From assembly GCF_001037465.1 (NCBI RefSeq), contig NZ_LFCV01000021.1, positions 1 to 60,821 on the forward strand: a DNA stretch of 60,821 nucleotides, read 5' to 3'. Each line of letters starts with the position of its first letter. Position 1 is the stretch's first letter. The position numbers and the translations under genes were made by a program. Shown piece by piece: positions 22,459 to 30,689 of the stretch. This DNA is from Xenorhabdus khoisanae (lineage in GTDB: Bacteria > Pseudomonadota > Gammaproteobacteria > Enterobacterales > Enterobacteriaceae). A model generated the notes under the pieces. The model was not told the DNA's origin and did not search any database. It was given only the letters and a program-made list of their open reading frames with translations.

Positions 22459-23072
22459 TATTGTTGCAGATTTCCTCGGCTCAAGGGCCAGATGAATGTA
22501 TGTTAGCTGTTAATAAGGCGTTGGAGCGATTGATTCAAGAAGCCGAAGAATTGAGCGTAAGAGCGAATATTCTGGAGGAAGAAAGGGGATTGCGTTCCGG
22601 TACGTTGCGTTCGGTATTAGTGGCTATTCATGGAAAAAATGAACAACAACTATTTGAGTGTTGGAACGGTACGATTAAATGGATCTGCGAAAGTCCTTGG
22701 CGAAAAGGAGCAGGTCGTAAAAATTGGTTTATTGGTGTGAGGCAGTTTGAACCGATGCCGGAAATGAAAGAAAGCGAAATTCGGTTTGAAACATTGAAAG
22801 CTTCTGGCCCGGGTGGTCAGCATGTTAATAAAACAGAATCAGCGGTTCGGGCAGTGCATATTGCCAGTGGTATCAGCATCAAAGTACAGTCCGAGCGCAG
22901 TCAACATGCTAACCGTCGACTTGCTCATATGTTGTTGGGGCATCGGCTCCAGCAACATCAAAATATGCATCAGGCACAGATCAAAGCAGAAAGACGGATA
23001 TTTCACCATCAGATTGAAAGGGGAAATGCAGTGCGTACTTTTATCGGAATGAAATTTATTCCACAGAATTGA
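22455..23072 (+). CDS. prfH: Peptide chain release factor homologue PrfH
   Basis: 205 aa starting at GTG 22455, overlapping the rtcB2 stop. The N terminus MILLQISSAQGP matches E. coli PrfH. The GGQ peptidyl-hydrolysis motif is at residues 120-122 (SGPGGQHVNKTESAVR). There is no codon-recognition domain of the RF1/RF2 type. In the known system PrfH releases peptides from ribosomes whose decoding centre has been nicked, allowing RtcB2 to reseal the RNA. In E. coli K-12 prfH is truncated; this copy is intact. Confidence 0.93.
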   Translation: MILLQISSAQGPDECMLAVNKALERLIQEAEELSVRANILEEERGLRSGTLRSVLVAIHGKNEQQLFECWNGTIKWICESPWRKGAGRKNWFIGVRQFEPMPEMKESEIRFETLKASGPGGQHVNKTESAVRAVHIASGISIKVQSERSQHANRRLAHMLLGHRLQQHQNMHQAQIKAERRIFHHQIERGNAVRTFIGMKFIPQN

Positions 23073-23074
23073 TA

Positions 23075-23139
23075 TATACCTGACAGATTTCAAGTTGTAG
23101 CACAGTCAATAAAACAACAATTTGAAAGATAAAGGTATA
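23075..23139 (+). repeat. Shortened ERIC-like element
   Basis: 65 bp with ERIC-type ends (TATACCTGACAGATTTCAAG ... TTTGAAAGATAAAGGTATA). The usual 80-base centre is replaced by a short core containing CAATAAAAC. Compare 26929-26993 and 56530-56594. Confidence 0.65.
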
Positions 23140-23151
23140 GATATTAATGAA

Positions 23152-23182
23152 ATAGAGCGACGACATGAGTCAGTCGCTCTAT
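23152..23182 (-). terminator. Perfect 10-bp hairpin, convergent terminator
   Basis: ATAGAGCGAC (23152-23161) with GTCGCTCTAT (23173-23182). It lies 7 bases after the stop of the minus-strand gene and after prfH on the other strand. Only a weak T-rich tail on the minus strand. Confidence 0.65.
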
Positions 23183-23189
23183 CAGAAGT

Positions 23190-23561
23190 TTATTTAACCC
23201 CCTGAGATAAGGAATGCTTTGTTTGCTCTTTGCAGGCTTTGACTGATTTATCCAACGATTCATCAAAATGGCGGGTACTCGGGAATGCCTGTTTATTTTT
23301 TCTGACTTCTGTAACGGTTTGTTTGATAGATGCAATAAACTCATTCTTGTTGCTATGGATCTCTTTAAGATCGAACCCCTTATTGTTTAATTCACTAAAA
23401 GCTTTTTGAGCTATCGCATCAGGTGAGTCATTGGTTTTAAATGCTTCGACAGAGACTTTTCCAAACAAATCACAATAGGTTTCTACTGTTTTATCTACAT
23501 TCGCCTGTGCGGCATAAGAGAAGAATGGGGCAAGGAAAAGTGGCAGTAAAAGACGTTTCAT
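23190..23561 (-). CDS. Small exported protein, unknown function
   Basis: 123 aa from the ATG at 23561, chosen because AGAGGAAA lies about 5 bases upstream; the frame is open further. A signal peptide (MKRLLLPLFLAPFFSYAAQA, cleavage before NVDK) indicates periplasmic export. The mature part is helical and charged with two cysteines (C30 and one in KACKEQ), which could form a disulfide. I do not recognise the family. Same strand as the PliI-like gene, 110 bases downstream of it. Confidence 0.7.
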   Translation of the reverse strand: MKRLLLPLFLAPFFSYAAQANVDKTVETYCDLFGKVSVEAFKTNDSPDAIAQKAFSELNNKGFDLKEIHSNKNEFIASIKQTVTEVRKNKQAFPSTRHFDESLDKSVKACKEQTKHSLSQGVK

Positions 23562-23671
23562 AATTTCCTCTTGATCGACTATACATGATAGTGGTGACAA
23601 CATTAACAATAGTACATTATTCATTGTTTGCGCCGAATCCCGGTAGAAAATCGGACTTGTTAAATATGCGT

Positions 23672-24154
23672 TTATTGGTGTTTCTGCGCTACACACTGAC
23701 CTCTTTTACATAATGCACGGAGTGCCTTAACGGGATCATTCTTACCGTTTATATTGATGCGAGTAAGAAGGTTAACATTTTTGTCAGTAATTTTGAGCGC
23801 ATCAACTTCCAGATAATTCCCAGATCCTACCGAAAGCTTGGTGACAATTAATTCTTTGGCGCCATCACCGTTGATGTCTGCAAATGTAATCCTGGGTTTA
23901 TTGTTATCATCAAACACTGAACCGTCACGGGAAAAAATGGCACCAGTTTCAAATTCTGAGAGCTCTTTATCTTTGAAAACAGCGATTGAATAGCTTCCAA
24001 TTGATTCACTTTCCAGATCACCGACTGATATAACGGCAAATCGTTTATCAGGTAAGTTAATCAATGTTCCATCTTTTGCGATAGCTGGCACTGATAAAAA
24101 CAGGACGGTTAGAGAAGAAATAACAATATTTTTTAGGCTCTTACTTATACACAT
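23672..24154 (-). CDS. Putative PliI-type periplasmic lysozyme inhibitor
   Basis: 160 aa from the ATG at 24154 (GGAG 8 bases upstream). Signal peptide to about residue 27 (VLFLSVPAIA-KDG). The mature domain has the pattern SIGSYSIAVFKD ... FETGAIFSRDGSV ... FADINGDGAKELIV ... LSVGSGNYLEVDAL. This resembles inhibitors of invertebrate (I-type) lysozyme as I remember them, including the GSGNY loop. An inhibitor of insect lysozyme would suit an insect-associated bacterium, but family assignment is from memory. Two C-terminal cysteines (CKRGQC). Confidence 0.55.
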   Translation of the reverse strand: MCISKSLKNIVISSLTVLFLSVPAIAKDGTLINLPDKRFAVISVGDLESESIGSYSIAVFKDKELSEFETGAIFSRDGSVFDDNNKPRITFADINGDGAKELIVTKLSVGSGNYLEVDALKITDKNVNLLTRININGKNDPVKALRALCKRGQCVAQKHQ

Positions 24155-24445
24155 AAGCAATACTCCATTGTTTACTATCTTGTTCGACATACTCATAGGG
24201 TGAGTTTTATAGAGTAGCACGAATTTTGAAAGACCATATTTTTAGTAAAAGGTGCAATTCGGAACCTATTTGGGCCCAACGCTATAGTGCTTAGTTGTTA
24301 GAAATAAAACGTCAGGATATCTGATTTTTGTGGGTCTTTTGGAAATGCCATTCATTAATATAAGGAATGGAAAGATATTTTGTGGTATAGGTTATTTTTG
24401 ATGTATTTAATGAATTTTATTCAAATAGTGTAATGCTGTGGAGTC

Positions 24446-24476
24446 AACGGGAGTGGTGACTCCCGTTTCTTTATTA
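24446..24476 (+). terminator. Orphan plus-strand terminator
   Basis: AACGGGAGT (24446-24454) pairs with ACTCCCGTT (24459-24467), then TCTTTATT. No plus-strand gene ends nearby; prfH ends 1.4 kb earlier with minus-strand genes between. Its stem closely resembles that of the icd terminator at 20351. Confidence 0.7.
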
Positions 24477-24496
24477 ACTTCAACATATATTAAACT

Positions 24497-24691
24497 CTAT
24501 GTGCTGTTTTTTTCTATTTTTTCGACAATCTTATTGTACTCTTTCCAAACAACGGATACAGGTGAACTCAAACAGCAGATAGAGATTGAACCGCCTGTTG
24601 CAGGATGATATTCATACTTTGATTTTCCTCTATAAACTCTTTTGGGCAGTATGTTGTCCGCGGGGTTTTTTCTTTTGCGCTCTAACATCAA
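24497..24691 (-). pseudogene. Truncated phage-type integrase, N-terminal arm-binding fragment
   Basis: 64 aa. RKRKNPADNILPKRVYRGKS-KYEYHPATGGSISICCL resembles the arm-type DNA-binding domain at the start of lambdoid tyrosine recombinases. The catalytic domain is absent and the frame stops at 24497. It sits about 4 kb from the icd 3' end, a classic integrase target, so it is probably the remnant of the element that brought the preceding genes. Confidence 0.6.
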
Positions 24692-25441
24692 TTATAACCT
24701 CACTTGCAGATTACCTGATGGCCAGATAGTGGAATATTAACATGTTATTAACTTGCTATTGTGATTTCCTACCGTAAAAATAACAATTGAAAATTTTAAT
24801 ATGGGATGGTGGCTTTTTCCAACTATCACAGTATTAAAATTTAATAATCTCATTTGAAGAAAAATATTGCTATATATTTCCAAAAATATTAGAAATTTCA
24901 ATATTAAATTTTGTAATTATTTTGTGGTTTTTAATGAATTAGATTATTGCTATGTAAACGATATCACTCAGAGTGACCATCTAAATTTGTTTGGTACATT
25001 TGTGTAACTTGGCATCAAGAACTTTTGATTAACACTCTCTTTTTGTAGGGTTATTGCGTTGGTGTTGTTTTATTATGATTGCCATTTAGTTATTCAATAG
25101 TTTCTTATTTTGGGTTGAATTGTTAATCAATTAATGCTCCTTACTTATATATAGGAAAGGAAAATTCTCGTATTTATTATTTGCAAAATGAGTCAAACAG
25201 GCTTGATATGGGGAATGAGGCATTATGAATACCAAAAGAAATGTTTAGTAACGCTAAAGTAAATGTAAAAAATTCATTAAAAGTTACCCATTGAAATAGA
25301 TCTTGTGTTACATTCTTTTCGTTTTACTGGCTAGTATCTCTGTGTTTTTTGTATACAGAATTGTATTACCTGTTCATTAATAAAGGAAATTAAGCACAAC
25401 AAAATTTCGCCGGATACTGCATTATGGTCAGCTAATGTTTT
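24692..25441. other. AT-rich gene-free region before the alanine symporter
   Basis: About 750 bases, very AT-rich, with many short poly-A/T tracts and the palindrome TAACATGTTA near 24740. No ORF, RNA gene or repeat could be supported. It presumably contains the promoter of the symporter gene. Confidence 0.5.
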
Positions 25442-25462
25442 AATTAGTAAGGGGAAAATATC

Positions 25463-26917
25463 TTGACGGATCCGATTAACTTCATTAACAACATTCTTTG
25501 GGACTATGTACTAATATACCTGCTGCTTGGGGTTGGTCTCTACTTCACACTGCGTTCTGGTTTTATACAACTTCGCCATTTTGGCCACATGTTTTCAATT
25601 CTGAAAAATAGTAATAAATCAGATAATTCTGGCATTTCGTCTTTTCAGGCTTTATGTACTAGTCTAGCTGCCCGTGTAGGAACCGGTAACTTAGCAGGGG
25701 TTGCTATTGCAATTACTGCCGGTGGACCAGGAGCTATTTTCTGGATGTGGGTAGTGGCATTCATTGGTATGGCAACTTCCTTTGTGGAAAGCACGCTTGC
25801 CCAGTTATACAAGACGAAAGACGATCAAGGGAATTATCGAGGTGGCCCTGCCTACTATATGGAGAAGGGGCTCAATAAGCGATGGATGGGAGTGTTATTT
25901 TCATTCTTCCTTATTATCGCGTTTGGTCTTGTATTTAATGCCGTTCAGGCAAACTCAATTGCGGAAGCGGCTGCCTTTGCCTTTAATATCAAACCTCTTT
26001 ATGTCGGTATTGTATTAGTCATCATCAGTGGCGTAATTATTTTCGGCGGATTGCGTTCTATCGCACGGGTAGCGGAATTAGTTGTACCGCTTATGGCAGG
26101 GGCTTATTTAATACTGGCATTTTGGGTTGTTGGTCACAATATTGAACGCATTCCAGAAGTATTTGCATTAATTTTCAAGAGTGCCTTTGGCCTTCAGGAA
26201 GCGATAGCCGGAACATTAGGCTACGGTATCTCTCAGGCAATGCTTCAGGGTGTTCAACGCGGATTATTTTCGAATGAAGCAGGGATGGGTTCTGCGCCAA
26301 ATGCGGCGGCGTCAGCTTCTCCATATCCTCCACATCCTGCCTCTCAGGGTTATGTGCAGATGTTGGGGGTATTTATGGATACCATCGTTATCTGTAGTGC
26401 AACGGCTGTCATCATCCTCTCTTCTGGAGTTCTCAACGAAAACGTCACGGCTATCAGCGGAATTGAATTGACTCAGCGAGCATTGTCATCTGCGGTTGGA
26501 CATTGGGGAACATCCTTCATTGCTATTGCTATTTTCTTCTTTGCCTTCACATCGATCATTGCTAATTACGCTTATGCTGAAAGCAACATGATATTCCTGG
26601 AACGTAACCACACAGCCGGTTTATTCATTCTGCGATTGGCTGCGTTGGGAATGGTGATGTTTGGTTCATTGGCAGAAGTCCCTGTGGTTTGGAATATGGC
26701 TAACTTATCGATGGCTTGTATGGCTATTGTTAACCTGATTGCCATACTGCTATTGTCAGGTATTGCGATAAAGCTGGCCAAAGACTATAACCGGCAGAGA
26801 AAATTGGGTCAGTTACCAACATTCAATATCAACTCTTACCCAGAAATTCAGCAGCAAGTTGAAAAAGGTATCTGGGATAATGATGCTGAGCATAACAGTG
26901 GGAAAGATACTCGTTAG
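25463..26917 (+). CDS. Alanine/glycine:cation symporter (AGCS family, YaaJ-like)
   Basis: 484 aa inner-membrane transporter with about 10-11 helices, aligning along its length with E. coli YaaJ. Signatures are CTSLAARVGTGNLAGVAIAI, GGPGAIFWMW and RGLFSNEAGMGSAPNAAA. The family imports alanine or glycine with Na+ or H+. Translation starts at TTG (25463) with AGGGGA about 8 bases upstream; no ATG fits the conserved N terminus. The substrate is inferred from family. Confidence 0.9.
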   Translation: MTDPINFINNILWDYVLIYLLLGVGLYFTLRSGFIQLRHFGHMFSILKNSNKSDNSGISSFQALCTSLAARVGTGNLAGVAIAITAGGPGAIFWMWVVAFIGMATSFVESTLAQLYKTKDDQGNYRGGPAYYMEKGLNKRWMGVLFSFFLIIAFGLVFNAVQANSIAEAAAFAFNIKPLYVGIVLVIISGVIIFGGLRSIARVAELVVPLMAGAYLILAFWVVGHNIERIPEVFALIFKSAFGLQEAIAGTLGYGISQAMLQGVQRGLFSNEAGMGSAPNAAASASPYPPHPASQGYVQMLGVFMDTIVICSATAVIILSSGVLNENVTAISGIELTQRALSSAVGHWGTSFIAIAIFFFAFTSIIANYAYAESNMIFLERNHTAGLFILRLAALGMVMFGSLAEVPVVWNMANLSMACMAIVNLIAILLLSGIAIKLAKDYNRQRKLGQLPTFNINSYPEIQQQVEKGIWDNDAEHNSGKDTR

Positions 26918-26928
26918 TACTGAAGGGG

Positions 26929-26993
26929 ATATCCCAAGAGATAGATTGAAGATGCCGCTAATAAAGCGGTAACTTGAAAGATGATGGGTAATA
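26929..26993 (+). repeat. Shortened ERIC-like element
   Basis: Right end AACTTGAAAGATGATGGGTAATA matches the ERIC terminus. The left end is more diverged, and the core CCGCTAATAAAGCGG is a small palindrome. Located just after the symporter stop. Confidence 0.5.
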
Positions 26994-27039
26994 GACTAAA
27001 GCCGTAACAAGGTATTGCTCATATAAAATAATATTATCA

Positions 27040-27083
27040 GCCGGGCATTTCGACCATTTCACAAATGCCCGGCTTTTATTTGT
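27040..27083 (+). terminator. Strong terminator of the alanine symporter
   Basis: GCCGGGCATTT (27040-27050) pairs perfectly with AAATGCCCGGC (27063-27073), then TTTTATTTG. Confidence 0.9.
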
Positions 27084-27183
27084 TCTTAAAATTATGCTTG
27101 AAAGTAAAAAACATCACATCTATTTTAGTTTCATCTACTATATAGTCATCATAACGTTACTTTTTTAAAATATCTGACCAATC

Positions 27184-28017
27184 ATGATAAGAATATTAAT
27201 AGCATGCGTGTTTATCACTCTGTTGATTGGCTGCTCTTATTCCCCTGAGCGTGAAGACAGAAATAGTCATATCGTTGATCATTCCTACCCTTATTCAACT
27301 AAGCAACCTATTGATTCAGTTGATTTCCTTGTTTTGCATTATACGGCTTTGGATGATAGACGCTCTCTACAAGTATTAACGGGAGGAAAGGTCAGCGCGC
27401 ATTATCTTATTCCCTCTCAACCAAAGTATGAGAATAAAGAGCCGATTATTTTTCAATTGGTTTCAGAAAAGGAAAGGGCATGGCATGCGGGAAAAAGTGA
27501 ATGGGATGGATACCAAAGTCTAAACCGCTATTCTATTGGTATTGAAATTGTTAATTGTGGATTTAAGCAACACTTTATCAAAAAAGAGTGGTGCTTATAT
27601 CACCCATCACAAATTGATGCAGTGATTCGATTGGTAAAAGATATTACTCAGCGTTATCAAATTAAGGCTGTGAATGTTGTTGGTCATAGTGATATAGCAC
27701 CACTTAGAAAAGAAGATCCCGGGCCTGTTTTCCCGTGGCAATTACTTTATGAACAAGGGATCGGTGCTTGGCCTGATCATGTGACAGTCAATAAACATTT
27801 GGCCGGTAGGGCTCCTGATGTGCCAGCATCAGTAATATCAATACAGAAAGCCTTGGCTCATTATGGCTATAGCATCCCTCAAACGGGTTTACTGGATGAT
27901 GCAACCCATAAAATTATCCAAGCATTTCAGATGCATTTTCGCCCGTCAGATATCAGTGGCAGTCCCGATGCAGAAACGGAGGCGATTGCTTTGGCATTGG
28001 TCGAAAAATATCGATAA
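27184..28017 (+). CDS. amiD: N-acetylmuramoyl-L-alanine amidase AmiD (lipoprotein)
   Basis: 277 aa (E. coli 276). Lipobox LIGC at residues 14-17 marks an outer-membrane lipoprotein. The amidase_2 domain has zinc ligands H52 (LHYTA), H168 (VVGHSDIAP) and D178, with E121 as the catalytic acid. A C-terminal peptidoglycan-binding domain follows (about 210-277). It cleaves the bond between MurNAc and L-Ala, including on anhydro-muropeptides. No clear operon partner. Confidence 0.95.
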   Translation: MIRILIACVFITLLIGCSYSPEREDRNSHIVDHSYPYSTKQPIDSVDFLVLHYTALDDRRSLQVLTGGKVSAHYLIPSQPKYENKEPIIFQLVSEKERAWHAGKSEWDGYQSLNRYSIGIEIVNCGFKQHFIKKEWCLYHPSQIDAVIRLVKDITQRYQIKAVNVVGHSDIAPLRKEDPGPVFPWQLLYEQGIGAWPDHVTVNKHLAGRAPDVPASVISIQKALAHYGYSIPQTGLLDDATHKIIQAFQMHFRPSDISGSPDAETEAIALALVEKYR

Positions 28018-28095
28018 CCGTGTATGCTTAATGTACCGGAAAAGAAAAATACCAAAATGTTATTTAGCAAAAGGGATCGTGAGGGATCATGCAGG

Positions 28096-28116
28096 AGCGG
28101 CCATTGAATGGCCGCT
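28096..28116. terminator. Hairpin between convergent amiD and araC-type gene
   Basis: AGCGGCCATT (28096-28105) with AATGGCCGCT (28107-28116), a near-perfect stem with a very short loop. No T-run on either strand, so it may act as a bidirectional roadblock or RNA 3' end. Confidence 0.5.
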
Positions 28117-28130
28117 GAAGATATTAAGTT

Positions 28131-28517
28131 TTATGATTCGCAGTTGTAAGTCAGGTGCAATGGAAGTTTAACTTCAAGTTCAATATCTATACTTTGGCGA
28201 AAATCATAAGGTGTAATGCCATATTCTTTGCGGAACATATATGTGAAATGGGATTGAGAACCGAAGCCGAAATCCAGGGCAATATCAAAAATTGGCAATG
28301 AACTGTTTCTCAGTAGGGAAACCGCGCCAGCCAAGCGTCTCTGGCGAATGTATTTGCCAAGCGATATTCCTGTGACTTCTTTGAATATTTTCTGCATGTG
28401 CCAAAGTGAATAGCCAGAGTAAGCAGCAAGCTCTTCAAGATGAATAACACGGCCAAGATGGTTTTCTATCCATTTACTCAGTGCGCATACAAGTGCTAAG
28501 TGGTTATCTTGTGGCAT
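28131..28517 (-). CDS. AraC-family regulator of the MarA/SoxS/RamA type
   Basis: 128 aa from the ATG at 28517; the frame is open to 28556 but the longer start adds nothing conserved. Two helix-turn-helix motifs only: LEELAAYSGYSLWHMQKIFK and PIFDIALDFGFGSQSHFTYMF. The protein lacks a ligand domain, like MarA, SoxS and RamA, which control efflux, porin and redox genes. Which paralogue it corresponds to is not clear. Divergent from mgrB. Confidence 0.85.
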   Translation of the reverse strand: MPQDNHLALVCALSKWIENHLGRVIHLEELAAYSGYSLWHMQKIFKEVTGISLGKYIRQRRLAGAVSLLRNSSLPIFDIALDFGFGSQSHFTYMFRKEYGITPYDFRQSIDIELEVKLPLHLTYNCES

Positions 28518-28704
28518 TACAATTTTAAATTGGTTGAAGGTTGGGAAAGTATACACAACTTCTTTTCAAGATGACAAAATCCATCATTGCGAGGCTCAGT
28601 AATGACTGAACTAAAATTTGAATGTTTTATCATATAAAACCCTTCATTATATTTGATTATAACATTAACTACAATGAAATTATTCTAAGGTGGCCTAATT
28701 GAAT

Positions 28705-28872
28705 ATGAAAGTAATAGTATTAATTTTGTGCTTGATATTAGTATGCCTATTTTTGTATTTACTGGCACTGGATGTACATTGTGAGCAAGGCACCGTACAC
28801 GGTGTTCAAGACCATGGTCATGGACAATTCGAATTAGGTATTTGCTCTATTACCCGATATTTACCTTTTTGA
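28705..28872 (+). CDS. mgrB: MgrB-like PhoQ inhibitor with extended periplasmic loop
   Basis: 55 aa. A short cytoplasmic end, one membrane helix (residues 3-22), then a periplasmic tail with C26 and C47 and the ending GICSITRYLPF. This matches E. coli MgrB (47 aa, ending GICAINQFIPW), which binds PhoQ and lowers its activity. The Cys-Cys spacing is 20 residues rather than 10, and the extra part holds HGVQDHGHGQ with four His from H32 to H39. AAGGTGG lies 11 bases upstream. An in-frame TTG at 28699 is a possible alternative start. Confidence 0.8.
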   Translation: MKVIVLILCLILVCLFLYLLALDVHCEQGTVHGVQDHGHGQFELGICSITRYLPF

Positions 28873-29157
28873 TGAGCATCCTAATCATTTTCCTGCTTGC
28901 ATGTGTGTTAACATACACTCGTGGTATTCATTCTTTGTAAATGATGTTTTAATATCCACCTGATTCTAATTAACAGACTAAATATCGCGTTAAATCAGGG
29001 AATAACCCAATTATTACAATAATTGAAGTAATTTAGGTTCGACAAATTTTGTGAGAATTGGGAGGTAGGTGGATTTTTTACGCTACTCAGGTCTAAGAGC
29101 AACAAATAAAATGGCTTTTAATGAGACAAGTTCCAAGCATCGCAAAAAGAGGACTAG

Positions 29158-30525
29158 ATGGCAGGACAACAAGAACAACAAACCACGCTTAAGCGTGGTT
29201 TAAAAAACAGGCATATTCAGCTTATTGCCCTCGGTGGTGCAGTAGGAACAGGATTATTTCTGGGCATTGCCCAAACGATAAGAATGGCCGGCCCTTCGGT
29301 ACTTCTCGGATATGCAATTGCTGGGTTTATTGCATTTTTGATTATGCGCCAGCTAGGGGAGATGGTCGTTGAGGAGCCTGTAGCGGGGTCATTCAGCCAT
29401 TTTGCTTATAAATACTGGGGAAACTTTGCTGGTTTTTTATCGGGCTGGAATTACTGGGCAATGTTCATTCTGGTCGGAATGGCAGAGTTAACCGCCGTTG
29501 GTATATATATCCAATATTGGTGGCCAGAAGTTCCGACATGGGTTTCTGCTGCAATATTCTTTGTACTGATCAATCTTGTTAATCTGATTAATGTTCGGTT
29601 ATACGGTGAAACCGAATTTTGGTTTTCTATCATCAAAGTTACTGCAATTATCGGCATGATTATCTTTGGAAGCTACTTACTGATTAGCGGTAATGGCGGC
29701 CCACAGGCAAGCATAACCAATTTATGGCAGCAGGGCGGTTTTATGCCAAATGGGGTTACTGGCCTGATTATGGCGATGGCGGTAATCATGTTTTCATTTG
29801 GTGGGCTGGAAACTGTGGGAATTACTGCGGCGGAAGCGGAACATCCTGAGAAAAATATACCAAAAGCAACCAATCAGGTTGTTTATCGAATTTTGCTGTT
29901 TTATATCGGTTCACTGGCTATCTTGCTTGCACTTTACCCTTGGCAAAACGTAGTAGAAGGTGGTAGCCCATTCGTTTTAATCTTCCATGATCTGGATAGC
30001 TTTTGGGTAGCGAATATTCTAAACGTGGTGGTACTGACGGCTGCATTATCTGTTTATAACAGTGGCGTGTATTGTAATAGCCGAATGTTATATGGTTTGG
30101 CTAAACAAGGTAATGCCCCCCGCATCCTGACACAAGTTAATAAACGCAGTGTACCTGTCTTGTCCATTGGTTTATCGGCCTTAGCAACATCGATTGGTGT
30201 GTTGATTAACTATATTATGCCCGGTAAGGCATTTGAGCTGCTGATGTCATTGGTGGTGACAACGTTGGTCATTAACTGGATTATGATTTGTTTTGCTCAC
30301 CTGAAATTCCGAGCGGCTAAGAACAAAGACGGTGTTAAAACCCAATTCCGGGCATTATGGTATCCATTCGGGAACTATCTGTGTTTGGCATTCTTGGCGT
30401 TCATTCTCATTATTATTCTGATGATGCCGCCAATTCGTATTTCAGTTATTCTGATGCCATTCTGGATTGGTGTATTGTGGGTAGGTTACTTGGTGGCTAG
30501 ATCAAAAAAGCAAAGAAACGAGTAA
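29158..30525 (+). CDS. aroP: Aromatic amino acid permease AroP
   Basis: 455 aa, 12-helix APC-family transporter that aligns closely with E. coli AroP (LKRGLKNRHIQLIALGGAVG, FGGLETVGITAAEA, VYNSGVYCNSRMLYGLA). It imports Phe, Tyr and Trp with protons; PheP is a possible alternative but the N terminus and loop residues favour AroP. I found no clear TyrR box upstream. Confidence 0.88.
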   Translation: MAGQQEQQTTLKRGLKNRHIQLIALGGAVGTGLFLGIAQTIRMAGPSVLLGYAIAGFIAFLIMRQLGEMVVEEPVAGSFSHFAYKYWGNFAGFLSGWNYWAMFILVGMAELTAVGIYIQYWWPEVPTWVSAAIFFVLINLVNLINVRLYGETEFWFSIIKVTAIIGMIIFGSYLLISGNGGPQASITNLWQQGGFMPNGVTGLIMAMAVIMFSFGGLETVGITAAEAEHPEKNIPKATNQVVYRILLFYIGSLAILLALYPWQNVVEGGSPFVLIFHDLDSFWVANILNVVVLTAALSVYNSGVYCNSRMLYGLAKQGNAPRILTQVNKRSVPVLSIGLSALATSIGVLINYIMPGKAFELLMSLVVTTLVINWIMICFAHLKFRAAKNKDGVKTQFRALWYPFGNYLCLAFLAFILIIILMMPPIRISVILMPFWIGVLWVGYLVARSKKQRNE

Positions 30526-30554
30526 ACTAGCTATTAATCCATTCAGCATGTTTT

Positions 30555-30590
30555 TCAGCCGGGTATGATATCGATATCCGGCTGATTATT
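30555..30590 (+). terminator. Probable aroP terminator
   Basis: CAGCCGG (30556-30562) pairs with CCGGCTG (30578-30584), with an inner GATATCGATATC palindrome and a broken T-run (ATTATTATTG). Confidence 0.6.
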
Positions 30591-30689
30591 ATTGTCAGTA
30601 CCAATATTACAAGCATAGTGATATATGAAAACCAACTGATAGAGAGAATTTTTGATATATACCTAATGGATTTCGATATATTAGCTTAC

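Noticed and set aside
28617-28645. PhoP box upstream of mgrB
   Set aside because: TGTTTTATCATATAAAAC is an inverted rather than a direct repeat and does not match the PhoP pattern on either strand.
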